Source: an uncultured Corynebacterium sp. (GTDB taxonomy: Bacteria; Actinomycetota; Actinomycetes; Mycobacteriales; Mycobacteriaceae). From it: a DNA stretch of 29,659 nucleotides. The notes under the pieces were generated by a model. The model was not told where the DNA came from and did not search any database. It saw nothing but the letters and a program-made list of their open reading frames with translations. The stretch spans positions 1 through 29,659 of the forward strand of contig CALTYZ010000026.1 of the NCBI GenBank assembly GCA_943913645.1. The letters are read 5' to 3'. Shown here piece after piece: positions 1-8,091 of the stretch. How positions within the stretch are numbered: position 1 is the first letter of the stretch; every line of letters begins with the position of its first letter. The position numbers were made by a program, and so were the translations under genes.

Positions 1-1455
1 TGGACGATTTCGCGCCAGCTGTGGTGGGGCCACCGCATCCCGATTTGGTACGGGCCGGACGGGGAAGTGGTCTGTGTCGGCCCGGACGAGGAACCACCAG
101 CAGGTTATGAACAAGACCCGGATGTGTTGGATACGTGGTTCTCATCTGCGCTGTGGCCGTTTTCCACGCTGGGATGGCCGGAGAAAACCCCGGAGTTAGA
201 GAAGTTCTATCCAACCTCGGTGCTGGTGACCGCCTATGACATTTTGTTTTTCTGGGTGGCGCGCATGATGATGTTTGCCACCTTTGCCGGCACCACCACC
301 CCCGATGTTGTTGGCGCGGGACGCGATGGGCGCCCCACCGTACCGTTTACGGATCTCTACCTGCACGGCCTGGTGCGTGATGAAAAGGGCCGGAAAATGT
401 CGAAGTCGCTCGGCAACGGCATTGACCCGATGGATTGGGTGGAACGCTTCGGTGCGGATGCGCTGCGCTTCGCGCTGGCGCGTGGAGCCAATCCCGGTAT
501 TGATCTTCCAATTGGGGAAGACAACGCCACTTCCGCGCGCAACTTCGCCACCAAGTTGTTCAACGCCACCAAGTTCGCGCTCATGAACGGCGCGGCGGTT
601 GCTGCGCTGCCCGTACGAGATGAGCTCACCGACGCGGACCGCTGGATTTTGGACCGGTTGGAAGAGGTCAGGGCCTCAGTTGACGCCTACTTGGATGATT
701 ACCAGTTCGCAAAAGCAAACGAGGAGCTCTACCACTTCGCATGGGATGAGCTGTGTGACTGGTACCTGGAGATTGCCAAAACGCAAATCCCGCGCGACGG
801 CGCGACGCCGCAGGGACGCAACACCCAAATTGTGCTGGGTCGAGTTTTGGACGTGGTGTTGCGGCTTTTGCACCCGACGATGCCATTTATCACCGAGGTG
901 CTGTGGACGGCGCTGACCGATGCCAAGACCATCACCCTTGCCCCTTGGCCAAATGCGCAGGATACCAACGGCGGCGTGCAACCAGATATGGATGCCCGCC
1001 GGCGCGTGCAAGATGCGATCAAGCTGATCACCGAGTTGCGCCGCTTCCGCTCCGATCAGGGCGTCAAACCCAGCCAAAAAGTACCAGGTGCTGTCGATTT
1101 CGCGGCAGCGGACCTGGGGGCGCAGGAAAGTCTGATCCGCTCGATCGCGAAGGTTGAAACCCCTGCGGAGAGCTTTGTGGCCTCAGCAAGCATCGAGGTG
1201 CGGCTGAGCCAGCACACCCTTGATGTGGCGCTGGATACGTCTGGCACAGTGGATATTGCCGCCGAGCGGAAACGGTTGGAAAAAGAGCTCAAGGCGGCGA
1301 ATCAAGAACTTGAAACAACGGGCAAAAAACTGAGCAACGAGCAATTCCTGGCGAATGCGCCGCAGGAGGTTGTGGCAAAGATCCGTGCCCGCCGCCAAGT
1401 AGCCCAGGAGGAGTTCGACCGGATAACGGCGCGACTTGAGGGGCTGAATGGCTAG
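1..1455 (+). CDS. valS: Valyl-tRNA synthetase, 3' part (start outside window)
   Basis: This class I aminoacyl-tRNA synthetase charges tRNA-Val with valine in the cytoplasm. The reading frame is open from base 1, so only about 484 C-terminal residues are visible. The KMSKS ATP-binding loop is exact at 394-408, preceded by the LYLHGLVRDEKGRKMSKS context typical of ValS. An anticodon-binding helical domain follows (ITLAPWPN and flanking helices). The end is a heptad-like coiled coil rich in Glu, Lys and Leu (about 1258-1452), which is the tRNA-binding arm characteristic of ValS and not found in IleS or LeuS. The stop overlaps the start of folC by 8 bp, implying coupled translation. The N-terminal HIGH motif and most of the editing domain lie upstream of the window. 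Confidence 0.97.
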   Translation, partial: WTISRQLWWGHRIPIWYGPDGEVVCVGPDEEPPAGYEQDPDVLDTWFSSALWPFSTLGWPEKTPELEKFYPTSVLVTAYDILFFWVARMMMFATFAGTTTPDVVGAGRDGRPTVPFTDLYLHGLVRDEKGRKMSKSLGNGIDPMDWVERFGADALRFALARGANPGIDLPIGEDNATSARNFATKLFNATKFALMNGAAVAALPVRDELTDADRWILDRLEEVRASVDAYLDDYQFAKANEELYHFAWDELCDWYLEIAKTQIPRDGATPQGRNTQIVLGRVLDVVLRLLHPTMPFITEVLWTALTDAKTITLAPWPNAQDTNGGVQPDMDARRRVQDAIKLITELRRFRSDQGVKPSQKVPGAVDFAAADLGAQESLIRSIAKVETPAESFVASASIEVRLSQHTLDVALDTSGTVDIAAERKRLEKELKAANQELETTGKKLSNEQFLANAPQEVVAKIRARRQVAQEEFDRITARLEGLNG

Positions 1456-2944
1456 CGATAACCAAGATAACCAATACGACATCTCGCACGATGAGCACGG
1501 TTTGACGCTGCGTTTCGCCGCGGCGGACACCCCCGCCGCAGAAGACGTGCAACCCCGCCCAGTCGACGAGGCAGACCTTGTGGCGTTAGCGCAGGTAGAG
1601 GCGGAGTTGAAAGACCGCTGGCCGGAGACGGTCATCGATCCGAGCCTGGAGCGCATTGCGTTGCTGATGGATTTGCTTGGTCAACCGCACAAGGCGTACA
1701 AGGTGATTCACGTCGCAGGCACCAATGGGAAAACGTCCACGGTGCGGATGATTGAGTCACTTCTGCGTGCGTTAGGTCATCGGGTGGGGCGGACTACCAG
1801 CCCGCATCTCCAGCAGGTCACCGAGCGCATCGGTATTGATGGTGAGCCAATTCACCCAGCTGATTTCGTGCGTGTGTACCGCGAGATCCAGCCCTATATC
1901 GAGATGGTGGATGAGCAAACCGGCACCGCGATGAGTTATTTCGAGGTCATTGTCGCAATCGCGTTTGCCGCTTTCGCCGACGCACCAGTCGATGTGGCTG
2001 TTGTTGAGGTCGGTATGGGCGGGCGCTGGGACGCAAGCAACGTAGTCGATGCCGATGTTGATGTGATCATGCCGATCGGCCTTGACCACACCGAATACTT
2101 AGGGGAGACAATCGATGCGGTCGCCGGGGAGAAAGCCGGCATTATCCGCAGCCCTGAGGCAGTGGTGGTGATTGCGGACCAGGAGCCGGAGGCGATGCAC
2201 GTCATCTTGGAGCAGGCGGTCGCTGTTGGTTCGCCGGTTGCGCGTTTGGGTCAGGAGTTTGCGGTAGCTGCCCACGAGGTCGCTGTCGGCGGGCAAATGT
2301 TGACGCTGCGCGGCCTGTCTGGTGAATACGACGAGGTGTTTGTGCCCCTGGCTGGCCCGCACCAAGCGCGTAACGCGGCAGTAGCCCTTGCCGCCGTGGA
2401 GGCGTTTAACGGGGCCTCATCTCAGCGGGGCCTTGATGCTGATACGGTGCGCGCCGGGTTTGCTGCGGTGACCTCTCCTGGGCGTCTCGAGCGAGTCAAC
2501 ACAGCACCCAAGTCGCAGGCAGCGGGTGTCACAACATTTGTCGACGCCACCCACAACCCGCACGGTGCGCGTGCGCTCGCGCACGCTCTTGCGCATGATT
2601 TCAACTTCAGCCGGCTTGTCGGTGTGCTTGGGATCTTGGGGGATAAGGATGCTCGCGGGATCATGGAGGCACTCGAGCCGGTTTTGGCTGAAGTGGTGAT
2701 CACGCAGAATTCGTCGCCACGCGCGAGTGATGCTTATGATTTGGCAGAAACCGCGCGTGAGGTTTTCGGTGATGAGCGGGTGCATGTTGATGATGATCTT
2801 GCTTCCGCGTACGCCCTGGCAGTGGAGCTTGCCGAAGCGCCGCTTGAAGAGGTGGGTGTGCAGTCCGGTGCAGGGGTGATCATCACTGGCTCTGTTGTCA
2901 CCGCCGGCGAGGCCCGGGCGCTGTTTGGAAAGGACCCGCAATGA
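1448..2944 (+). CDS. folC: Bifunctional folylpolyglutamate synthase/dihydrofolate synthase
   Basis: FolC adds glutamate to dihydropteroate (giving dihydrofolate) and to reduced folates using ATP. It belongs to the Mur-ligase family. The P-loop GTNGKTST sits at about residues 91-98, followed by SPHLQQVTERIGIDG, the EVGMGGRWDASN segment, DHTEYLG, and the C-terminal domain with DATHNPHGA. The length of 498 residues is somewhat above the usual 430-450; the excess is an acidic, low-complexity N-terminal extension of about 60 residues before the first conserved helix. The ATG at 1448 overlaps valS and is the natural start, although internal starts cannot be excluded. The stop overlaps the next gene as ATGA. 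Position between valS and the DUF4233 gene is the same as in mycobacteria and C. glutamicum. Confidence 0.96.
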   Translation: MASDNQDNQYDISHDEHGLTLRFAAADTPAAEDVQPRPVDEADLVALAQVEAELKDRWPETVIDPSLERIALLMDLLGQPHKAYKVIHVAGTNGKTSTVRMIESLLRALGHRVGRTTSPHLQQVTERIGIDGEPIHPADFVRVYREIQPYIEMVDEQTGTAMSYFEVIVAIAFAAFADAPVDVAVVEVGMGGRWDASNVVDADVDVIMPIGLDHTEYLGETIDAVAGEKAGIIRSPEAVVVIADQEPEAMHVILEQAVAVGSPVARLGQEFAVAAHEVAVGGQMLTLRGLSGEYDEVFVPLAGPHQARNAAVALAAVEAFNGASSQRGLDADTVRAGFAAVTSPGRLERVNTAPKSQAAGVTTFVDATHNPHGARALAHALAHDFNFSRLVGVLGILGDKDARGIMEALEPVLAEVVITQNSSPRASDAYDLAETAREVFGDERVHVDDDLASAYALAVELAEAPLEEVGVQSGAGVIITGSVVTAGEARALFGKDPQ

Positions 2945-3393
2945 GCGCGAAGGCGAATAAACACTATCCGGTAGGTCCGCTGGGGCCGGGCCATGACCCG
3001 GTGAAAGACCCGATGAAGGGCCTGCGTGGTGTGCTTTCGGGCACGCTGATTCTCGAAGCCATCACGATCCTGCTTATTTTGCTGGTGGTGCTCAAGGTCG
3101 ATGACGGTGCGTTGTGGACGACGTTTAACTGGGCCTACATCACCGTTGTTGGTGTTGCCCACGTGGTCATGGCGTTTGCGCAGCGGGTGCCAGGCGCACT
3201 CTGGGTCAATCTTGCGCTTCAGCTGCCGTTGATTTTCGGGTTTTTCATTCACTGGTCTGTCACGGCGGTGGGCATCATCTTCGGCATGGTGTGGTTTTTC
3301 ATTGTGAAGCTGCGCTCTGAGATGCTGCAGCGCATGCGCGGTGGGTACTTGGTCACCCAACACATTGGATCTTCCGCTGATTCGGCTTCGTAG
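2941..3393 (+). CDS. DUF4233 family membrane protein
   Basis: This is a 150-residue membrane protein of unknown function. Three or four hydrophobic segments are visible (around residues 28-52, 58-75, 82-94 and 98-116), after a cytoplasmic N-terminus with the sequence PMKGLRGVLSGTLILEAI, which is typical of the DUF4233 family. It overlaps folC by 4 bp and is therefore translationally coupled to it. The same family sits between folC and ndk in mycobacteria, so position supports the assignment as much as sequence does. No catalytic motif is visible, and the conserved linkage is not enough to infer a role in folate or nucleotide metabolism. Confidence 0.88.
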   Translation: MSAKANKHYPVGPLGPGHDPVKDPMKGLRGVLSGTLILEAITILLILLVVLKVDDGALWTTFNWAYITVVGVAHVVMAFAQRVPGALWVNLALQLPLIFGFFIHWSVTAVGIIFGMVWFFIVKLRSEMLQRMRGGYLVTQHIGSSADSAS

Positions 3394-3411
3394 CAGGTAT
3401 ACACAAACATC

Positions 3412-3720
3412 ATGCGAATATTTGCATTGAGTCTAGGCGCGGTGTTTTCCCTTGTTGCTATCGCGGCACAGTGGTTTGAGTGGCCGCGTTCCGTCGGCGT
3501 GTGTGCGATTATGCTGGCGGGTCTGTTTCTGGCCTGGGGTTTGTACGATGTTGCTACTGCTCAAGGTGATAAACCTGTTGCGCTTGACGATGAGCAGCGG
3601 GCAACACTGCGGCGCATGAAGCAAGAAGGCAACACGCAGTTGGCTATTCAGCAGGTGCAGCTGTGGTTTCGTAACACCTCGCCGGAGGACGCGGCGCACA
3701 TCGTTCGCGCAGTTGAGTAA
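3412..3720 (+). CDS. Small membrane protein of unknown function
   Basis: I do not recognise this 102-residue protein by family. Two hydrophobic helices fill residues 4-20 and 26-46, and the remaining half is soluble, charged and helical (for example DEQRATLRRMKQEG and SPEDAAHIVRAVE). That C-terminal part looks like a cytoplasmic adaptor. The start ATG at 3412 has no Shine-Dalgarno sequence. Instead TATACA lies at 3398-3403, close to where a -10 box would be for a leaderless or near-leaderless message. The gene lies 18 bp after the DUF4233 gene and 11 bp before ndk, so it may also be read from the upstream operon. G+C and codon use match its neighbours. Confidence 0.8.
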   Translation: MRIFALSLGAVFSLVAIAAQWFEWPRSVGVCAIMLAGLFLAWGLYDVATAQGDKPVALDDEQRATLRRMKQEGNTQLAIQQVQLWFRNTSPEDAAHIVRAVE

Positions 3721-3731
3721 GGTGGGCAAGC

Positions 3732-4142
3732 ATGACGGAACGTACATTGATCTTGATCAAGCCAGACGGAGTGGCTCACGGCCACGTCGGGGAAATCATC
3801 ACCCGCATTGAGCGCAAGGGCCTGAAACTCGTGGAGATGGACCTGCGCACCGCTGACCGCGAGACAGCTGAGGCGCACTACGCCGAGCATAAGGACAAGC
3901 CGTTCTTCGGCGAGTTGGTGGAGTTCATTACTTCCGCGCCGCTGGTCGCGGGCATTGTTGAGGGGGAGCGCGCGATTGAGGCGTGGCGGCAGCTAGCCGG
4001 CGGCACTGACCCGGTTGCGAAGGCCACCCCGGGCACCATTCGCGGAGATTTCGCTCTCACTGTCGGTGAGAATGTGGTGCACGGTTCTGATTCGCCGGAG
4101 TCTGCTGAGCGCGAGATCGCCATCTGGTTCCCGAACAAATAG
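3732..4142 (+). CDS. ndk: Nucleoside diphosphate kinase
   Basis: Ndk transfers the gamma-phosphate from ATP to nucleoside diphosphates through a phosphohistidine intermediate. At 136 residues it has the standard bacterial length. Conserved segments are all present: RTLILIKPDGV at the N-terminus, the KPFF motif, ATPGTIRGDFA, and the active-site ENVVHGSDS, with His at residue 117 as in the E. coli numbering. A clear ribosome-binding site (AAGGTGGG) precedes the ATG. A hairpin after the stop (4157-4183) probably ends the valS-to-ndk transcription unit. There is nothing unusual about the sequence. Confidence 0.98.
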   Translation: MTERTLILIKPDGVAHGHVGEIITRIERKGLKLVEMDLRTADRETAEAHYAEHKDKPFFGELVEFITSAPLVAGIVEGERAIEAWRQLAGGTDPVAKATPGTIRGDFALTVGENVVHGSDSPESAEREIAIWFPNK

Positions 4143-4156
4143 TCCATCATAGTTTG

Positions 4157-4186
4157 GCGCCTCGCCCGTGTTGGGTGGGGCGTTTG
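4157..4186 (+). terminator. Candidate transcription terminator after ndk
   Basis: A 9-10 bp GC-rich stem (left arm 4158-4167, right arm 4173-4182, two G-U pairs) closes a 5-nt loop 16 bp after the ndk stop. It is followed by only a short T run, so it would be a weak intrinsic terminator. Its position between ndk and rne supports this role. Confidence 0.5.
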
Positions 4187-4356
4187 CCATCCCTGTGACA
4201 CAATGGCTCCAAGCGTTGCTGGTGCATGCCAGGCGACACTGCAAGGCTTTTCAATAGGTACAGTCCGCGTAGTTGGCGCCACTGTGCGGCGGCGGCGAGT
4301 TTTCGCCAGCGCCCGGTGGTGCTTGCTTCGTCACGGGCGGGATAACTCAGGAGAAT
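4187..4356 (+). promoter_or_regulatory. ndk-rne intergenic region, likely promoter and 5' leader of rne
   Basis: No gene is seen in this stretch. The frame of rne is open upstream of its likely start, but the residues encoded there (Gly- and Cys-rich) do not look like protein. Two -10-like hexamers are visible, CACAAT at 4199-4204 and TACAGT at 4259-4264, neither with a good -35 box. Transcription from either would give rne an untranslated leader of roughly 85-145 nt. An AGGAG ribosome-binding site is at 4349-4353. Confidence 0.35.
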
Positions 4357-7254
4357 ATGGTGGCACGCAGCCAAGAACAGGGCCAAACAAAGGACCGGGA
4401 TAACGGCCAGGACCACGAACTGCAGGTGCAGTCAAAAGCGTCGAAGAAGTCGGCTCAGAAAGCGGCAAAGAAGACGGCGAAAAAGGCAGCAAAGCGGGCT
4501 CCGCGCCAGGCGACGAGCAAGGCGCGGCAAGCAGTCAACACCTCGGCCGCTGCGGCAGAGGTTGAGAATCCGTTCGCGTCTTTTGATCGCTCGCGGCTGA
4601 GGGAGAAGATGCGTGTGTTCCAGCTCGCGAAGGAGCTGGGGGTGCCGTCGAAAGACTTAGTCGTTGCGTTATCGCAGCTTGGCATGGTCAAGGTTGCGCA
4701 ATCTTCACTCACGCGCGCGGAGAGCGAGCAGCTTCTCGACGCACTCTCGGCCAGCCACAGCACCCCTGAAAGCGCTGAGGCTGCGCGTGGGACCGAAGCT
4801 GTTGCAGATGAGAAGATTCGGGAGCGAGTGCGCAAGGATGTGGCAAATGAGATTACCCAGATTGAGCGCAAGGTAGAAGCAGAGCTGAGCGACCCGGAGG
4901 ATATTGGGTTCGATTTCGCCCCTGCATCGGAAGTCGCAGCAACCCCTGCCCAGGCTGATGATGCTGATGCTGAGGCTGAGGCTGATGATATTGATGAGGA
5001 TGAGGACGCTGCGGCGTACGCGCCGGTGTTCAAGGCGCCGGGGCGCGGTGGCCGCAGGCGCGCCCGGCGCAGCAGTAGCAGCACCACCGCTGCTGAGGCG
5101 CAGGCGGATAAGACGGTGGAGCGTGCAGACCAGGCTGCCACCGAAGATCCAGCTGAGGCGCTTGAGCCCACGGGCGCTGGTGAGGTAGCTGATGAGCCGA
5201 AGGCCATCAAGGGTTCCTCCCGGTTGGAGGCGCAGCGTCGGCGCCGGAGTGAGAAGCGTGAGGAGGAGCGGAAGCGCTCGCGCATTGTGTCGCAGGCGGA
5301 GTTTCTTGCCCGCCGTGAGTCGGTGGAGCGCACCATGGTGGTGCGTGAGCGGGAGCGCCATGATGGCACGGGCACGCTGACGCAGGTGGGCGTGTTGGAA
5401 GACGGGCTGCTGGTGGAGCATTTTGTGACATCTGACCAGCAGGCGTCGTTAATCGGCAATATCTACCTCGGCCGCGTGCAAAACGTACTGCCGAGCATGG
5501 AAGCTGCGTTTATTGATATTGGGCTGGGCCGCAACGGTGTGCTCTACGCCGGGGAGGTGGATTGGAAGTCTGCTGGTCTTGGTGGGCGCTCACGGCGGAT
5601 TGAGCATGCGCTGAAGTCTGGTGACCAGGTGGTGGTGCAGGTGACCAAGGACCCGGTCGGTCACAAGGGCGCGCGTTTGACGACGCAAATTTCTTTGGCA
5701 GGCCGCTATTTGGTGTATGTGCCAGGGGGTCGCAGCGCGGGTATTTCGCGCAAGCTGCCCGCCCCGGAGCGTAAACGCCTGAAGGAGATTTTGAACAATG
5801 TGGTGCCCGGCAAGGGTGGGGCGATTATTCGTACCGCCGCCGAGGGGGTGTCGGAAGAGGCCATTGCCGCTGATGTGAATCGTTTGCATACGCAGTGGGA
5901 GGCGATCCAGGAGCGCGCGGAGAAGGAAAAGCGCTCCAAGGGCGCAAAACCGGTAACGCTCTACGAGGAGCCGAATTTGCTGGTCAAGGTTGTGCGTGAT
6001 TTGTTCAATGAGGACTTTTCGGCGCTGGTGGTCGATGGGCGCAAGCCGTGGAACACGGTGCATGCCTATGTTGAGTCTGTTGCACCGGATTTACTGGACC
6101 GGCTAGAAAAGTATGATCGCGCTGAACATGACGGCAAGGATGCGTTTGAGGCCTATCGGGTTGATGAGCAGATCCAGAAGGCACTGTCGCGCTTTGTGTG
6201 GTTGCCTTCGGGCGGCAGTTTGATCTTCGATCGCACGGAAGCGATGACGGTCATTGATGTCAACACCGGTAAGTTCACCGGTTCGGGCGGATCGTTGGAA
6301 GAGACGGTGACGTCCAACAATTTGGAGGCGGCCGAGGAAATTGTGCGCCAGATTCGGCTGCGCGATATTGGCGGGATCATCATCATTGATTTCATTGACA
6401 TGATTTTGCCGGAAAACCAGGATCTTGTTTTACGTCGCCTGACTGAGGCGTTGGGGCGTGATCGCACCCGCCACCAGGTCTCTGAGGTGACCTCGTTGGG
6501 GCTGGTGCAGATGACGCGTAAGCGCCTGGGTACCGGGTTGTTGGAAACGTTTGCATCACGGTGTGAGCATTGTGCTGGCCGCGGTGTGATTGTGGCTGAG
6601 GATCCGGTTGAGCCAGATACCCGCAATGATCGTCCCCGCCCACCGAAGCAAGAGCCGCGCCGGCTGGATGAGGATGAGCTGGATCAAATCGCCGGCTCGG
6701 TCGTGGTCACCGATCATGCGGCCGATGATGCGGCCGAGGACAATGACAACGCAGGTGAGCGCAGGCGCTCCGCTTCTCGGCGTCGTGGCCGCCGCGGTGG
6801 TTCACGCGGCCGGGGTCGCAGCGACGAGCAAGCTACCCCACCAGCATCTGACGCGGCAGCTCACGGGGCGCAGACCTTTGAGGAGGCAGTCGAAGCGTTT
6901 GAGGCCTCTCCGCGGCGTAAACGGCGGACGCGAGGCAATTCGCGCTCGGATTACCGGCCGCGCGAGGAAGACTTTCGCCCGCAAAGCGATCAGGGTTCTA
7001 ACACCGGTGGTGATGAGGCTGCAAAGACAGTCGTTTCCGCCACCTCGCGTCGCAGCCGGCAGCGGCGCCGTGCGACACGCAAATCGACGGCGAGCCTGCG
7101 GGAGCAGCAAACCCAACCCGGAACCGGCTCGCAGCGGCGCAAGCTGGCGCGCAAGGCGGAGCGCTCCGCGCGGGATGGGCAAGCGCAGCGGGGTGAGCAA
7201 ACCACGAGTCGGCGCGGGCGCCGCCGGGCAACCAGGCGCAGCTCTGCGCGCTAA
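4357..7254 (+). CDS. rne: Ribonuclease E/G with IF2_N-like N-terminal extension
   Basis: This is an endoribonuclease that initiates mRNA decay and rRNA/tRNA processing. With the ATG at 4357 the protein is 965 residues; a GTG at 4360 lies at better spacing (6 nt) from AGGAG at 4349-4353 and may be the true start. The order is: a Lys/Ala-rich segment (about residues 28-60), an IF2_N-like helical domain (about 82-130), a long acidic then Arg/Ser-rich linker, the S1 RNA-binding domain (from about 366), the DNase I-like catalytic core with metal-binding Asp634 (VIDVNTGKF) and Asp678 (IIIDFIDM), the zinc-link CEHC (Cys736, Cys739), and a basic, disordered Arg-rich tail. The 44-residue spacing of the two Asp residues matches E. 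coli RNase E (D303/D346). The C-terminal tail is the likely degradosome scaffold by analogy with other actinobacteria. Confidence 0.96.
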   Translation: MVARSQEQGQTKDRDNGQDHELQVQSKASKKSAQKAAKKTAKKAAKRAPRQATSKARQAVNTSAAAAEVENPFASFDRSRLREKMRVFQLAKELGVPSKDLVVALSQLGMVKVAQSSLTRAESEQLLDALSASHSTPESAEAARGTEAVADEKIRERVRKDVANEITQIERKVEAELSDPEDIGFDFAPASEVAATPAQADDADAEAEADDIDEDEDAAAYAPVFKAPGRGGRRRARRSSSSTTAAEAQADKTVERADQAATEDPAEALEPTGAGEVADEPKAIKGSSRLEAQRRRRSEKREEERKRSRIVSQAEFLARRESVERTMVVRERERHDGTGTLTQVGVLEDGLLVEHFVTSDQQASLIGNIYLGRVQNVLPSMEAAFIDIGLGRNGVLYAGEVDWKSAGLGGRSRRIEHALKSGDQVVVQVTKDPVGHKGARLTTQISLAGRYLVYVPGGRSAGISRKLPAPERKRLKEILNNVVPGKGGAIIRTAAEGVSEEAIAADVNRLHTQWEAIQERAEKEKRSKGAKPVTLYEEPNLLVKVVRDLFNEDFSALVVDGRKPWNTVHAYVESVAPDLLDRLEKYDRAEHDGKDAFEAYRVDEQIQKALSRFVWLPSGGSLIFDRTEAMTVIDVNTGKFTGSGGSLEETVTSNNLEAAEEIVRQIRLRDIGGIIIIDFIDMILPENQDLVLRRLTEALGRDRTRHQVSEVTSLGLVQMTRKRLGTGLLETFASRCEHCAGRGVIVAEDPVEPDTRNDRPRPPKQEPRRLDEDELDQIAGSVVVTDHAADDAAEDNDNAGERRRSASRRRGRRGGSRGRGRSDEQATPPASDAAAHGAQTFEEAVEAFEASPRRKRRTRGNSRSDYRPREEDFRPQSDQGSNTGGDEAAKTVVSATSRRSRQRRRATRKSTASLREQQTQPGTGSQRRKLARKAERSARDGQAQRGEQTTSRRGRRRATRRSSAR

Positions 7255-7270
7255 GACAACCTGGCACGGT

Positions 7271-7300
7271 TTGGTAATTGTGCACGTTGCGGTGTAATCT
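7271..7300 (+). promoter_or_regulatory. Candidate promoter and leader of rplU-rpmA
   Basis: TTGGTA (7271-7276) and TGTAAT (7293-7298), 16 bp apart, resemble a sigma-A promoter. They lie just after the rne stop and about 105 bp before rplU. The leader in between contains an imperfect stem (arms near 7348-7355 and 7371-7377, one bulged base). It could be a ribosomal-protein leader, but I cannot match it to a known class. Confidence 0.45.
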
Positions 7301-7404
7301 TTGGCAATCGTTGCATGCGGGCACAACTGGTGTTTGTAGGAGTTCCTCACGTCCTCTGAAGCATGCAGGAGGCGTGGTCGTTGAGAGTAAAGGGGTAACC
7401 GCGT

Positions 7405-7710
7405 ATGTACGCGATCGTCAAGACCGGCGGTAAGCAGTACAAGGTTGCTGAGGGTGACCTGGTCAAGGTCGAGAAGCTTGAAGGTGAAGCAGGCGACAAG
7501 GTCGAACTCACCCCGATTCTTCTCGTCGATGGAGCAGACGTCACCTCCAGCGCGGATAAACTGTCCAAGGTGAAAGTCGCCGCTGAGATTGTTGGGCATG
7601 GCAAAGCCAAGAAGATCAACATTCTCAAGTACAAGAACAAAACCGGGTATAAGACGCGCCAGGGTCACCGCCAGCCGGTGACCACCGTCAAGATCACCGG
7701 CATTAAGTAA
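7405..7710 (+). CDS. rplU: 50S ribosomal protein L21
   Basis: L21 is a 23S rRNA-binding structural protein of the large subunit. The 101-residue length is standard. The family signature is clear: MYAIVKTGGKQYKV at the N-terminus and the basic C-terminal KYKNKTGYKTRQGHRQPVT segment that contacts rRNA. The ATG at 7405 is preceded by an AAGGGG ribosome-binding site (7390-7395). It is followed 30 bp later by rpmA and then obg, the near-universal L21-L27-Obg operon. Confidence 0.98.
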   Translation: MYAIVKTGGKQYKVAEGDLVKVEKLEGEAGDKVELTPILLVDGADVTSSADKLSKVKVAAEIVGHGKAKKINILKYKNKTGYKTRQGHRQPVTTVKITGIK

Positions 7711-7740
7711 GACACGTTGAGGTAAGGGAGAGTTTGAACC

Positions 7741-8070
7741 ATGGCACACAAGAAGGGTGCATCTAGCTCCGCGAACGGCCGTGACTCAGAGTCAAAGCGC
7801 CTTGGCGTGAAGCGCTTTGGCGGCCAGCAAGTCAAGGCCGGCGAAATCCTCGTTCGCCAGCGTGGCACCAAGTTCCACCCGGGTGACAATGTCGGCCGTG
7901 GCGGGGATGACACGCTGTTTGCACTGACGGCTGGCGCAGTCCAGTTCGGCATTAAGAAGAAGCGCCGCGTGGTCAACATTGTTCCGGCTGACGGCCAGGG
8001 TGTTGCGGCTGAGGTGTTGGAAGCTGCTGAGGCTGCCGGCGCTGTTGAAGAAGGCGCAGTCTCCGCTTAA
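7741..8070 (+). CDS. rpmA: 50S ribosomal protein L27 with C-terminal extension
   Basis: L27 reaches the peptidyl-transferase centre with its N-terminal arm. The N-terminus MAHKKGASSSANGRDS and the motif QRGTKFHPGDNVGRGGDDTL are typical. There is no cleavable leader before the MAHKK, unlike in Firmicutes. The protein is 109 residues, about 20 longer than the usual 85-90. The extra part is an Ala/Glu-rich, probably helical C-terminal tail (VLEAAEAAGAVEEGAVSA). A good ribosome-binding site (AAGGGAGAG) precedes the ATG, and obg starts 21 bp after the stop. Confidence 0.97.
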   Translation: MAHKKGASSSANGRDSESKRLGVKRFGGQQVKAGEILVRQRGTKFHPGDNVGRGGDDTLFALTAGAVQFGIKKKRRVVNIVPADGQGVAAEVLEAAEAAGAVEEGAVSA

Positions 8071-8091
8071 GACCTATCTCGAAGGCGAATC

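Noticed and set aside
4455..5459. Long minus-strand open frame opposite rne (334 codons)
   Set aside because: It is the mirror of the GC-rich, repetitive N-terminal linker of rne, with Ser/Ala/Arg-rich low-complexity translation and no motif.
6802..7749. Minus-strand open frame across the end of rne, rplU and their gap
   Set aside because: It covers two certain genes and an intergenic promoter region, with no recognisable domain.
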